DNA of 64,000 nucleotides from Haloferula sp. BvORR071. GTDB lineage: Bacteria; Verrucomicrobiota; Verrucomicrobiia; Verrucomicrobiales; Akkermansiaceae. The stretch's first letter is position 1. Each line of letters starts with the position of its first letter. The translations under genes were made by a program, and so were the position numbers. Shown in pieces: positions 42,064 through 49,571 of this stretch. Under the pieces are notes generated by a model, which searched no databases, was not told the DNA's origin, and was given only the letters and a program-made list of their open reading frames with translations. The stretch spans positions 105,591 to 169,590 of the forward strand of contig NZ_BATP01000035.1 of assembly GCF_000739615.1 (NCBI RefSeq), given 5' to 3'.

Positions 42064-43827
42064 TCAGCGCCGCGTGATCCGGATTTCGGTGTCGTTCGCG
42101 GTGATGGAACTCTTCGTCACCTCGGAGAGGTATTGCACGGCAATGGTGAGCGGTACATTCCTCAAGCGCAGCTCCTGGACCTTGGTCTCACCGTTCACCT
42201 TGGCATCGAGCACCACCGGAAAGACCGGCTGACCTTTGGCGTTTTCCTTGGCCTGTTTGTTCAGAGACGCCACCGCTTCCGTGAGGGACACATCCACGAA
42301 CTCCACCGTTGGGATGACGATCTTGAAGTCTGCTTGGGCAGCCTTGCCCGCAGGCAGTTTCGGTGGAGGGGGATCTGGAAAGCGGATTTCGTCCAGCTTC
42401 TCGATATCGGTCCCCGGCGGCAGGTTCTGGAATGTTTCTTTGTGGTCGGCGGGGAGGAAGGTCAGTCCCGATTCATCGACGGAGAACCTGAGCTTGGTCT
42501 GGTCGGCGATTTTCTGCAGGGCTGAAATCATGGTCACGTTCTTCAGGTCCATGGTGATGCGAGCTTTGCCGGGATCCGGGGCACCGCTTCCTTCCCGCGG
42601 CATGCGGATGATGAAGTTCACACCCTTCTTGGCCGGATCCTTCTCGGCGGTGTCGAGCTCCTTGCTCTTCGTCCGAATGAAGTCGACCGCTTCTTCCAAG
42701 GAGGTGTTCTCGAACTTCACCACGGGAATCACGATCGTCGTGAGCTTGTTGGAGATGACTCTAGTCGGATCGGCTGGCGCTGCATCCTGAGTCACGGGAG
42801 GAACAGCGGGGGGCTTTTCTGGTTTGCGCTCCTGAGCCTCGGTGGCTCCGAGGACTGTGAGCGCGCCGATCAGCGTTGCCCCCGCCAGTCGCCATGCGGG
42901 ATGAGCCTTGCGGTGGCTGGAGATGTTGCGGATCCGCGTCTTGAGCTCGGAGTTGCGTTCGAAGATCCCGACGAAGCCTAGATTGAAGCCAAGCTGGGGT
43001 GTGGCCGATTGCAGCTTCAACAAGGCATGGCCGTAGTCGGCGCGATGATCCGCCTTATCCAGCGAGAGCACCTGGGCATCGCAGGCGGACTCACGGTCCG
43101 CGCGCAGTCGGGCGAAAGCGAACCACAGGATCGGATTGAACCAGTGCATCGCTTGGAAGATGCAGGTCAGCCAATTCACCGGCAGGTCGAAACGCTTCAA
43201 ATGGGTGAACTCATGCAGGAGGATCAAGCGCGCCTGCGACTCGCTGAAGCCGGACGGGAAGCCCGCGGGCAGCAGCAAGGTGGGGCGCAGGAGACCAGTC
43301 ACCGCCGGGCTATCCACGGCGGTGGACACGATCACAAGAGTCTTGCGCTGCAGGCCCACTTCGCGGGCAGCTTGGGCGAGCGATTGGCGCAAGCTGGCGT
43401 CCAGCGGTACGACGGCGCGCTTGATGCGGCGCATGTTCCGCTGATAGCTGGCGATGCCGATGCCCAGCATGATCACGCTTCCGGCGAGCCAGGTGATCGC
43501 CCATGGATTCACTGATGATGCGCGAGCTGCGATAGGGGCTGCAGCGGCAGGAGCTTCGGCAAGCGGGAGTGCGCTTGTTTCTGCTTCAATGGCCGCGCCA
43601 GAGACTTCTGCATTCGCTGCCACCTTCTGCGGGAAGATCCCAAACGGCACCTTCGGCAAGACCGGCAGTGCCAGCACCAGAAGGAAAGGCACCCACAGTG
43701 CGTGCCGCCATTGTGGCGGCAGCCAGCGGCGGAGCAGGAACTGGATCCCGAGAATCGCCACAGCCATGGCGGAGGCCCGGAGAGTCGTGGCAAGCAACCA
43801 CTCAAACATCGATTCGATGAAGTTCAT
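42064..43827 (-). CDS. BlaR1/M56-family sensor protease with STN-like repeats (copy 2)
   Basis: 587 residues. Same architecture and numbering as copy 1 through the protease: His205, Glu206, His209 in LLHEFTHLKR, with residues 1-67 the same except for the last. The Ala/Pro linker and the C-terminal half have diverged: VTMISALQKIADQTKLRFSVD, VSLTEAVASLNKQAKENA, VPLTIAVQYLSEVTKSS. Divergence confined to the presumed sensor suggests a different ligand. Its BlaI is encoded 9 bp upstream. Confidence 0.85.
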   Translation of the reverse strand: MNFIESMFEWLLATTLRASAMAVAILGIQFLLRRWLPPQWRHALWVPFLLVLALPVLPKVPFGIFPQKVAANAEVSGAAIEAETSALPLAEAPAAAAPIAARASSVNPWAITWLAGSVIMLGIGIASYQRNMRRIKRAVVPLDASLRQSLAQAAREVGLQRKTLVIVSTAVDSPAVTGLLRPTLLLPAGFPSGFSESQARLILLHEFTHLKRFDLPVNWLTCIFQAMHWFNPILWFAFARLRADRESACDAQVLSLDKADHRADYGHALLKLQSATPQLGFNLGFVGIFERNSELKTRIRNISSHRKAHPAWRLAGATLIGALTVLGATEAQERKPEKPPAVPPVTQDAAPADPTRVISNKLTTIVIPVVKFENTSLEEAVDFIRTKSKELDTAEKDPAKKGVNFIIRMPREGSGAPDPGKARITMDLKNVTMISALQKIADQTKLRFSVDESGLTFLPADHKETFQNLPPGTDIEKLDEIRFPDPPPPKLPAGKAAQADFKIVIPTVEFVDVSLTEAVASLNKQAKENAKGQPVFPVVLDAKVNGETKVQELRLRNVPLTIAVQYLSEVTKSSITANDTEIRITRR

Positions 43828-43836
43828 GGTAGGGGC

Positions 43837-44226
43837 TTATTTGGAGTTCTTGTCCGAGGTGGATTGATCGAGGAGCTTCTTGAGCTCCGCCACTTCATCC
43901 GGGGTGAGCTTCGCATTGCGGGCGAAGTGGACGAGTAGCGGCTTCGCCGCACCTTTGAAGATGCGGTCCATGAAGGACTCGCTCTCGGCCTTCACGCAGG
44001 CCTCCCGCTTGACCGCGGGGGAATAGAGCTTGGGTGAGCTGCTTTCATCGCTGACCTGCAGCGCGCCTTTTTCCACTAGGCGGGTGATCAGCGTGCGCAC
44101 GGTGTTCTCAGCCCAGCCGGTTTGCTTCTTGAGCGCCTTGGCGACTTCCGAAGCGGAACGCGGGGATATGTCCCACAGGACTTCCATCACGGTCCACTCG
44201 GATTCGGAAATGTTGGGAGCCTCCAT
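43837..44226 (-). CDS. BlaI/MecI-family transcriptional repressor (copy 2)
   Basis: 129 residues from ATG 44226, nearly the same as copy 1 (ISESEWTVMEVLWDISPRSA; AENTVRTLITRLVEKGALQ). The frame is open 84 codons further upstream (to TTG 44478, with an ATG at 44376), but a CTAC-AATT-GTAG operator lies within that extension at 44267-44278, which favours the short start. Because the DNA-binding helices match copy 1, each repressor probably also binds the other operon's operator. Confidence 0.9.
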   Translation of the reverse strand: MEAPNISESEWTVMEVLWDISPRSASEVAKALKKQTGWAENTVRTLITRLVEKGALQVSDESSSPKLYSPAVKREACVKAESESFMDRIFKGAAKPLLVHFARNAKLTPDEVAELKKLLDQSTSDKNSK

Positions 44227-44266
44227 GCTAGGGGTGGAGTGGACCGCAAGAATGCTTGCAAGTCCA

Positions 44267-44278
44267 CTACAATTGTAG
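44267..44278. promoter_or_regulatory. BlaI operator, proximal to copy 2
   Basis: CTACAATTGTAG, a perfect dyad, centred 46 bp before ATG 44226. Fits the MecI-type TACA-N2-TGTA core exactly. Confidence 0.75.
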
Positions 44279-44419
44279 GGCTCGGCGACACGATGATTGA
44301 GGAATGGGAGGGCTGCCACTCCGCTCGCACACGCAGGAGCGGCTATCGCTTTTTGATACTCGGTATTTCGATTCATGGTTCTGGCTTTGGTCGATTTTGG
44401 TAATTCAAGGAAAGATTCC

Positions 44420-44431
44420 CTACGGATGTAG
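44420..44431. promoter_or_regulatory. BlaI-like operator, middle
   Basis: CTAC-GGAT-GTAG, perfect outer arms with an off-consensus centre. Confidence 0.5.
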
Positions 44432-44520
44432 TGGATCCTGGGATGGCGGTTCTGAATTGCGGATATGGAGCTTGGCAAGGGGAAGGAAGATCGAGGCGAT
44501 GCCGTGCTCTGTTCCTACTT

Positions 44521-44558
44521 CACTACAATCGTAGTGAATCTGTCCACTACATTTGTGA
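44521..44558. promoter_or_regulatory. BlaI operator pair, distal
   Basis: CACTAC-AATC-GTAGTG (centre 44528) and CTAC-ATTT-GTGA (centre 44552), 24 bp apart, the same spacing as the pair before copy 1 at 42005-42040. On the minus strand both pairs share TGTAGTGGACA near the same place, so they are duplicates of one promoter. Confidence 0.7.
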
Positions 44559-44576
44559 GGAATCTGGGAAATATCC

Positions 44577-44610
44577 AAAAAAGAAGGCCGCATCGTCGGA
44601 TGCGGCCTTC
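44577..44610 (-). terminator. Terminator of PVC dehydrogenase gene
   Basis: A perfect 12-bp stem (GAAGGCCGCATC and GATGCGGCCTTC, 4-base loop) followed on the minus strand by TTTTTT. It ends the leftward transcript from 44642. Confidence 0.92.
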
Positions 44611-44641
44611 TTCCGTGAACCTTTGATCTTTGCGGCGTTTC

Positions 44642-47600
44642 TCAGCCCCCCGTCGCCTTCTGCGAGACGAGGAACTCGATCAGCGAGGTGAACTCCTCCA
44701 CGGTCAGTCCCGCGGCCAAGCCTTGGGGCATCATGGACTGTGACAGGTGGGTCTCCTCCTTCACGTCCTCACGCTTGATCTTGGTGACCGTGCCGGTGAT
44801 GTCACGCACCTCGACGATGCCGTCCGCTTCACCGGTGACGAAGCCCATCTTGGAAGTGCCATCCTTCATCGCGAGCACCGAGGTCTGGAAGCCTTGGGCC
44901 ACCGCCTTGTTCGGGTCGAGGACCGAATCGACGAGGTAGTCGCGGGTGAACTTGGCTCCAGCGGCCCCGAGATACGGGCCCTTCTGCTCGGCCTTCGGAT
45001 CGATCGAGTGGCAAGCAATGCAGCCCTGTGCGGTGAAGAGACGCTGGCCGGTGGCCACGTCGCCCTTGCCGGTCATGGCGGCCTTGACCACATCTGCCAC
45101 CGGGAGTTCGGCGACCTTCTTGCCGGAGCCGCCACCCGCCGCCACCGCGGCTTGGGCTGCCTTTGCGGCATCGATGATCTTGGTGCTATCCCACTTGATG
45201 CCCGCCTCGATCTGCTTGTCGAAGCCTGCAAGCTTCAGGTCGGCGATCGCCTGGAAGAAGCCTACTTCCTTGGGGTTCTTCTCGACTTCGCGCTGCACCT
45301 GCTTCTTGGCGTCCTCCTTGGCCAAGGGGCTATTCAGCACCGTCAGCAAGGCCTTCCAGGCGATCCGGCTGGCGGAGTCACCCTGCTTCGCCGCGATGTC
45401 GCGGAGCGCCTTCACTTGCTCACCACGCACCGAGGCATTGACGAAGTCGGTCACGTAGGGAGCGGACTCGCCGCCAGCCGCTTGTTCCTGGGACCAAATC
45501 GCCAGCACCGCGAGGCGGTAGGGCATCGACATGTCTTCGCCGCCCTTGAGCAGCGCCTTGTAGGCATCCGCCCGCTGTGCGAAGGGGCGCTTGTTGTCCT
45601 TGGCCGCATCCACCAGCAGCATGAGCTGGGTGTTGTTGAGCTGCTTCGCCTCCATCGCGACCAGCAGCGGATCCGCGCCGGAGAGTTTCATCTGGGCGAC
45701 CGGCAGGCGGTTCTTGCCGAGCAGGTCCAGCAGCTCGTTCTGGCGGGCCTGCGGAATTGTGCCGAAACCCTTTTCGATGGCTGCGGTGATCTTGTCACTC
45801 GCATCCCATTTCACCGGGTCGTAGTAGGGGCCGCGGTCGTCCGGCTGCGTGCTCCACCATGCCTTGTGGTCCCATTCCTTCTCCGTGAAGTTCAGGCGGG
45901 CCAGAGCGCCCATCACGTCGAAGCGCAGGTCATAGTCGTTCGCCGCCAGTAGGGCGATCAGGCCGTCGACCACTTCCACCTTGTGGACGCGTTCCAGTGC
46001 CCGCAGGGCGAGCTTGCGGGTAGCCGTATCGTTTACGGCCTTCAAGCAGGCCGGAATGTTTTCCAAGGATACCAGGGCCTGCATCGCCGTGTGCTCCAGC
46101 CGCGGGGAATCACCTTCCTCGCGCCAGCCGGATGAAGCCGTGAAGATCGCCGGGGCGGCGGTCTTGGCGTTCAGGCGCTCCAAGCCGATCAAGGCATGCA
46201 GCACCACCCGCGGGTTCTTGTCCTGGAGTGCGTCCACGTAGAGTTTCGCATCCACGCCATCGAGCTCGGACTTGATGTCGGTCATGGCGCGCAGCGCTTG
46301 CTCGCGCATCGTTTCGTCCGCCACCAGCTCGGCCAGGTACTTGGTGCTACCCTTGCCGTAGAGCTGCTTGAAGGTGAAGATCGCAGCAGTCCGCACCGCC
46401 ACCGATTGCTTGGAATCCTTTGCGATCCCGAAGATGCCTTCGGCGAAGGGCGGCTTCTTGCCGCGCTCGAGGATCTCGCGTTGCGTTTCCAGGCGTTGGA
46501 CCGCACTGGGCGAGGCCAGCAGCTTCACCAGATCCGCGTCGCTGGCCTTGGCGACATTCACATACTTGGCCGGCGTGCCCTTCGGATAGGTCACGGAGAA
46601 GATCATGCCGACCGGCTTGCCGGGACCGGCGAAGTCGAAGCTGCCATTGCGCCAGTCCGCCATGTAGAGGCGGGAGTTGCCGTCCACGTCGATGTCGGTG
46701 GCGTGCGGCAGCTTCTCAAAGGTCTTCTGGTCGATCTTGAAGCTCGCGCCGGTGCGCTGCCAGGGGTGGTAGTGCACCGTGCCCGTGGTCCAGTCGGTGG
46801 AGAACAGGGCATCCGTGAACTCGGGCGGGAAGCCCGGCTCGCTCAGCCACAGGGAGCCGGTGCCAGAGCCGCCGCCGTAGTCCGCCAGCGGCTTGATCGC
46901 TTCGTCCGCGAAATTCTTGTACATCCGCGGGTAGCCGTGATCACCAAGCTGGGTGAAGTGGTGGAAGCGGGTATTCCAGCCCTTGCCGTCGTTGGTGTTG
47001 TCCCGGCTGAAGATATCCAGCTCCGGGGAGATGGCGGTGTCGCAGATATTGCGGGTCATCACCGCGTAGGGTTCCACCTGTGAGCCATCCGGACGCACGC
47101 GGATCACCCCGCCACCATGCAGCGTGTAGGTCGAGCCATCGGTGCCCTTGGCCGGGGTGGTGCCGAAGTCACCCACGGCGATGTAGAGCCAGCCGTCGAT
47201 GCCCATGCGCACGCCGTTGGTGGTGTGGTCGGCACCGCGCGGGTGCTCGATGCCACCGCCGAGGCCGGTGAGCAGGGTCTTCTCCTCGTCGACCTTGCCG
47301 TCGCCGTCCTTGTCGCGGTAGCTGCTGAGGAAGGGCGGGTGGATCAGGTAAAGCGTATCGCCCACGAAGTGGCCGCCGCGCGGGCTGCTCACATCCGGCA
47401 CGAAGTGGATGAACTCGTCGGCCTTGCCGTCGCCGTCCTTGTCACGGCAGCGGATGATCCGGCCCATGTGCTCCTTGTGGCCCAGCGAGCCGTTTTGGTC
47501 GGAGGACACGTAGACGTCGCCATTGGCCGCTGCGGTGATGGCCGTCGGGTAGTCCGCATTCGGCGGCCCGGCGAATTCCTTCATTACGAAGCCATCCGGC

Positions 47601-47662
47601 ACGGCGGAGGCACTGCCGGCAGCGGCAGCCCAAGAGAGCAAAAACAGGGTGGAACGGTTCAT
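44642..47662 (-). CDS. PVC-type membrane-bound dehydrogenase with HEAT and haem c domains
   Basis: 1006 residues with a signal peptide (MNRSTLFLLSWAAAAGSASA). A beta-propeller-like glucose/sorbosone dehydrogenase domain (about 25-370) has DxDGDG loops (RDKDGDGKADEF, RDKDGDGKVDEE) that probably bind calcium. A HEAT-repeat region follows (about 380-850). The C-terminal domain carries a haem c site CIACH (Cys881, Cys884, His885) with a Met-containing SMMPQGL as possible axial ligand. This combination is characteristic of Planctomycetes and Verrucomicrobia; substrates are thought to be sugars or polysaccharide-derived alcohols. Single gene with its own terminator. Confidence 0.93.
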   Translation of the reverse strand: MNRSTLFLLSWAAAAGSASAVPDGFVMKEFAGPPNADYPTAITAAANGDVYVSSDQNGSLGHKEHMGRIIRCRDKDGDGKADEFIHFVPDVSSPRGGHFVGDTLYLIHPPFLSSYRDKDGDGKVDEEKTLLTGLGGGIEHPRGADHTTNGVRMGIDGWLYIAVGDFGTTPAKGTDGSTYTLHGGGVIRVRPDGSQVEPYAVMTRNICDTAISPELDIFSRDNTNDGKGWNTRFHHFTQLGDHGYPRMYKNFADEAIKPLADYGGGSGTGSLWLSEPGFPPEFTDALFSTDWTTGTVHYHPWQRTGASFKIDQKTFEKLPHATDIDVDGNSRLYMADWRNGSFDFAGPGKPVGMIFSVTYPKGTPAKYVNVAKASDADLVKLLASPSAVQRLETQREILERGKKPPFAEGIFGIAKDSKQSVAVRTAAIFTFKQLYGKGSTKYLAELVADETMREQALRAMTDIKSELDGVDAKLYVDALQDKNPRVVLHALIGLERLNAKTAAPAIFTASSGWREEGDSPRLEHTAMQALVSLENIPACLKAVNDTATRKLALRALERVHKVEVVDGLIALLAANDYDLRFDVMGALARLNFTEKEWDHKAWWSTQPDDRGPYYDPVKWDASDKITAAIEKGFGTIPQARQNELLDLLGKNRLPVAQMKLSGADPLLVAMEAKQLNNTQLMLLVDAAKDNKRPFAQRADAYKALLKGGEDMSMPYRLAVLAIWSQEQAAGGESAPYVTDFVNASVRGEQVKALRDIAAKQGDSASRIAWKALLTVLNSPLAKEDAKKQVQREVEKNPKEVGFFQAIADLKLAGFDKQIEAGIKWDSTKIIDAAKAAQAAVAAGGGSGKKVAELPVADVVKAAMTGKGDVATGQRLFTAQGCIACHSIDPKAEQKGPYLGAAGAKFTRDYLVDSVLDPNKAVAQGFQTSVLAMKDGTSKMGFVTGEADGIVEVRDITGTVTKIKREDVKEETHLSQSMMPQGLAAGLTVEEFTSLIEFLVSQKATGG

Positions 47663-47875
47663 CGGCGGAGCGGATTACGGGCTAGCGCTGGGGATTTCTC
47701 AATCACTTGTGTGTGTTACCCGATTGGGTGGGACCCGGAAATGCGGGAAGTGGCCAACTACCCCCTTGGGGAGGCGAGATGAGGCCAGCGTGGCGTGTTG
47801 CAGGGATTCTTGCCCGAGCGGGACCTCGCCACGAAATCCCTTGCCCACAGCCGCCAAACCCCGGAAACCCGGCGC

Positions 47876-48781
47876 GTGATTCGCAAGGCCTTCCTTCCCG
47901 GTGCCGGGCTCGGCACGCGCCTCCGGCCGCTGACCGATCTGCTGCCGAAGCCGCTGGTACCGCTCTTCCACCGCCCCCTCATTGAGTGGGCCATGGAGTC
48001 CTGCCTGGCGGCCGGGATCACCGACTTCGCGATCAACACCCATCACCTGCCGGAGAAGTGGAGCTACGGCGAAAGTGAGGATTCCGGCATGGTGGCCGGG
48101 AATGGAATTTTTCCGCGAAAGGGCAGTTTTCTAGGGTGTCCGGTCCATCTCTTTCACGAACCCGTCCTTCTTGAGACCGGCGGCGGGGTCAAAAACGTCT
48201 CTTCCTGGATCGGAAGAGACAGCGTTCTGGTCCATAATGGCGACATCTACTCCTCGATCCCGCTCGAGCGCCTGATCGCCGCGCACGAGGCCTCCGATTG
48301 TGTCGTGACCCTGGCCCTGCGCTCAGCCGGCGTGGCCACCCACATCGCTCTGGATGAGACCGGGGAGCGGGTCATCGACATCCGCGCCAAGCTCGGCATC
48401 GCGGAAGGCACGCACGTCTTCACCGGCATCTATTGCTTCGATCCCGAGCTGCTCGACCTGATCCCACCGGGCGAGAAGATCGCCGTCATTCCGGCCTTCC
48501 TGGAACTCATCAAGCAAGGCCGCCTGGGTGCTGTCGTCCTCGATGAAGGAGATTGGCGCGACCTCGGCGACCATCGCGAGTATCTCGCCGCCCACCGCGA
48601 ACTGGCCCTCGCTCCGGCGATCCATCCGCAGGCGAAGCTGGACCCTAGCGCCAGGGTTGAGTGCGGAGTGGTAGGCCCCGAGGCGGTCATCGGTGCAAAT
48701 GCTATTCTTCGCGACTGCGTGGTGTGGCCGGGCGCGCAGGTCGCGGCAGGGGAGACCGTGGAGTCCCGGGTGGTCTATTGA
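47876..48781 (+). CDS. Sugar-phosphate nucleotidyltransferase, MurU-like
   Basis: 301 residues from GTG 47876; a longer frame begins at TTG 47795 but lacks homology. Nucleotidyl-transferase Rossmann core: AFLPGAGLGTRLRPLTD, LPKPLVPLFHRPLIEW, LLETGGGVKN and VHNGDIYSS (metal Asp). The last 45 residues form a short left-handed beta-helix (hexapeptide repeats such as ARVECGVVGPEAVIGANAILRDCVVWPGA). The core most resembles MurU (MurNAc-1-P uridylyltransferase) or GDP-mannose pyrophosphorylase. An AmgK-like kinase gene 3.7 kb downstream makes MurU plausible. Confidence 0.75.
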   Translation: MIRKAFLPGAGLGTRLRPLTDLLPKPLVPLFHRPLIEWAMESCLAAGITDFAINTHHLPEKWSYGESEDSGMVAGNGIFPRKGSFLGCPVHLFHEPVLLETGGGVKNVSSWIGRDSVLVHNGDIYSSIPLERLIAAHEASDCVVTLALRSAGVATHIALDETGERVIDIRAKLGIAEGTHVFTGIYCFDPELLDLIPPGEKIAVIPAFLELIKQGRLGAVVLDEGDWRDLGDHREYLAAHRELALAPAIHPQAKLDPSARVECGVVGPEAVIGANAILRDCVVWPGAQVAAGETVESRVVY

Positions 48782-48785
48782 TCCG

Positions 48786-48925
48786 GCGGCAAGAGCCGCT
48801 CTTCCTTCAAGAGAACGGCAACGCCGTTCCATCCTAAAGCCCGGGGTTGGCCGACGCAGGAGGACTACCCTGGGTAAACCCAAAAAACGGACTCAACCCT
48901 GAAGGGGTTGCCGCGGGCCCTGCGT
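48786..48925. repeat. Cluster of intergenic hairpin repeats
   Basis: Successive inverted repeats: GCGGC-AAGA-GCCGC, CTCTT-CCTTC-AAGAG, GAACGGC-AAC-GCCGTTC, then CCGGGGTTGG, CTACCCTGGGTAAACCC and CAACCCTGAAGGGGTTGCC-type elements. They fill the convergent spacer between the nucleotidyltransferase and GGCT-like genes. From memory, similar CCGGGGTTGG/AACCCTGAAGGGGTTG spacers occur across Planctomycetes and Verrucomicrobia. Confidence 0.55.
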
Positions 48926-49470
48926 TACTCCGAATTCTCCCGCCAATAACCCAAAGGCTCCAGAATCGACCGAGCCTCCTGGAAATCCGCGAATTCTTCC
49001 CCACCCGCATCCGGGATCGAGGAAATACTACGGATATAGTCCTCCACGTAATCCGTCGGCAGCCCGTGCTGCTCCGCCCCCGCAAGGACCAATCCCTTGT
49101 ACCAGTGGTAAGGGCGCAGCGCCTCGCCGGTCTTCACCGCCACATACACCGCGGCCTCGACTTCGCCATGCTCCGCGGAGCTGAGCTTCACCATCACCCG
49201 CCGGTAATCCCCGCTGCTCACGCCTTCCACCCGGTCCAGAGCCTCGAAATCCGGCACCTCGTAGAGCACGCCATACACCGCGCCATCCGGGTGCTCCACG
49301 ATATCACCCTTGCCCGAGCGGCCGCCATTGCTGCGGATGCTCAACTTGCCGAAGGTAAGCTGGTATCCATCCAAGCGTGCCACACCTTTTAGCACTGCCG
49401 CCGGAACCCGCGTGGCTGCCGTGATGCGTTCGACCAGCATGTTCGAGCCGTAGGCGAAGTAGAGGGGCAT
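48925..49470 (-). CDS. Gamma-glutamylcyclotransferase-like (AIG2-type) protein
   Basis: 181 residues from ATG 49470; longer upstream frame is shadow of the M16 gene. N-terminal PLYFAYGSNML is the BtrG/GGCT substrate-binding signature. VYGVLYEVPDFEALDRVEG carries the likely catalytic Glu near residue 78. The C-terminal GAEQHGLPTDYVEDYI helix is typical of bacterial AIG2-type enzymes. It releases 5-oxoproline from gamma-glutamyl amines or cyclises related substrates; the substrate is not known here. Confidence 0.9.
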   Translation of the reverse strand: MPLYFAYGSNMLVERITAATRVPAAVLKGVARLDGYQLTFGKLSIRSNGGRSGKGDIVEHPDGAVYGVLYEVPDFEALDRVEGVSSGDYRRVMVKLSSAEHGEVEAAVYVAVKTGEALRPYHWYKGLVLAGAEQHGLPTDYVEDYIRSISSIPDAGGEEFADFQEARSILEPLGYWRENSE

Positions 49471-49571
49471 GGCGTTGAAGCGAAGACGGACCATAATAAG
49501 GGCGAGGTCTTTGGAAAGCCCGACCGGTTCCCGCTTTGACACCCACCACCGCTTGCCCCGATACCGGATGA

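Larger units (their letters stand above)
44227..44576. other. Operator-rich intergenic region upstream of BlaI copy 2
   Basis: 350 bp without a confident gene. It holds four BlaI-like dyads (listed separately) and no recognisable ORF other than the in-frame upstream extension of BlaI copy 2. The base composition is lower in GC than the flanking genes. Confidence 0.6.

Noticed and set aside
44227..44478. N-terminally extended BlaI copy 2 (213 residues)
   Set aside because: Extension lacks homology with copy 1 and contains an operator dyad; the 129-residue form matches copy 1.
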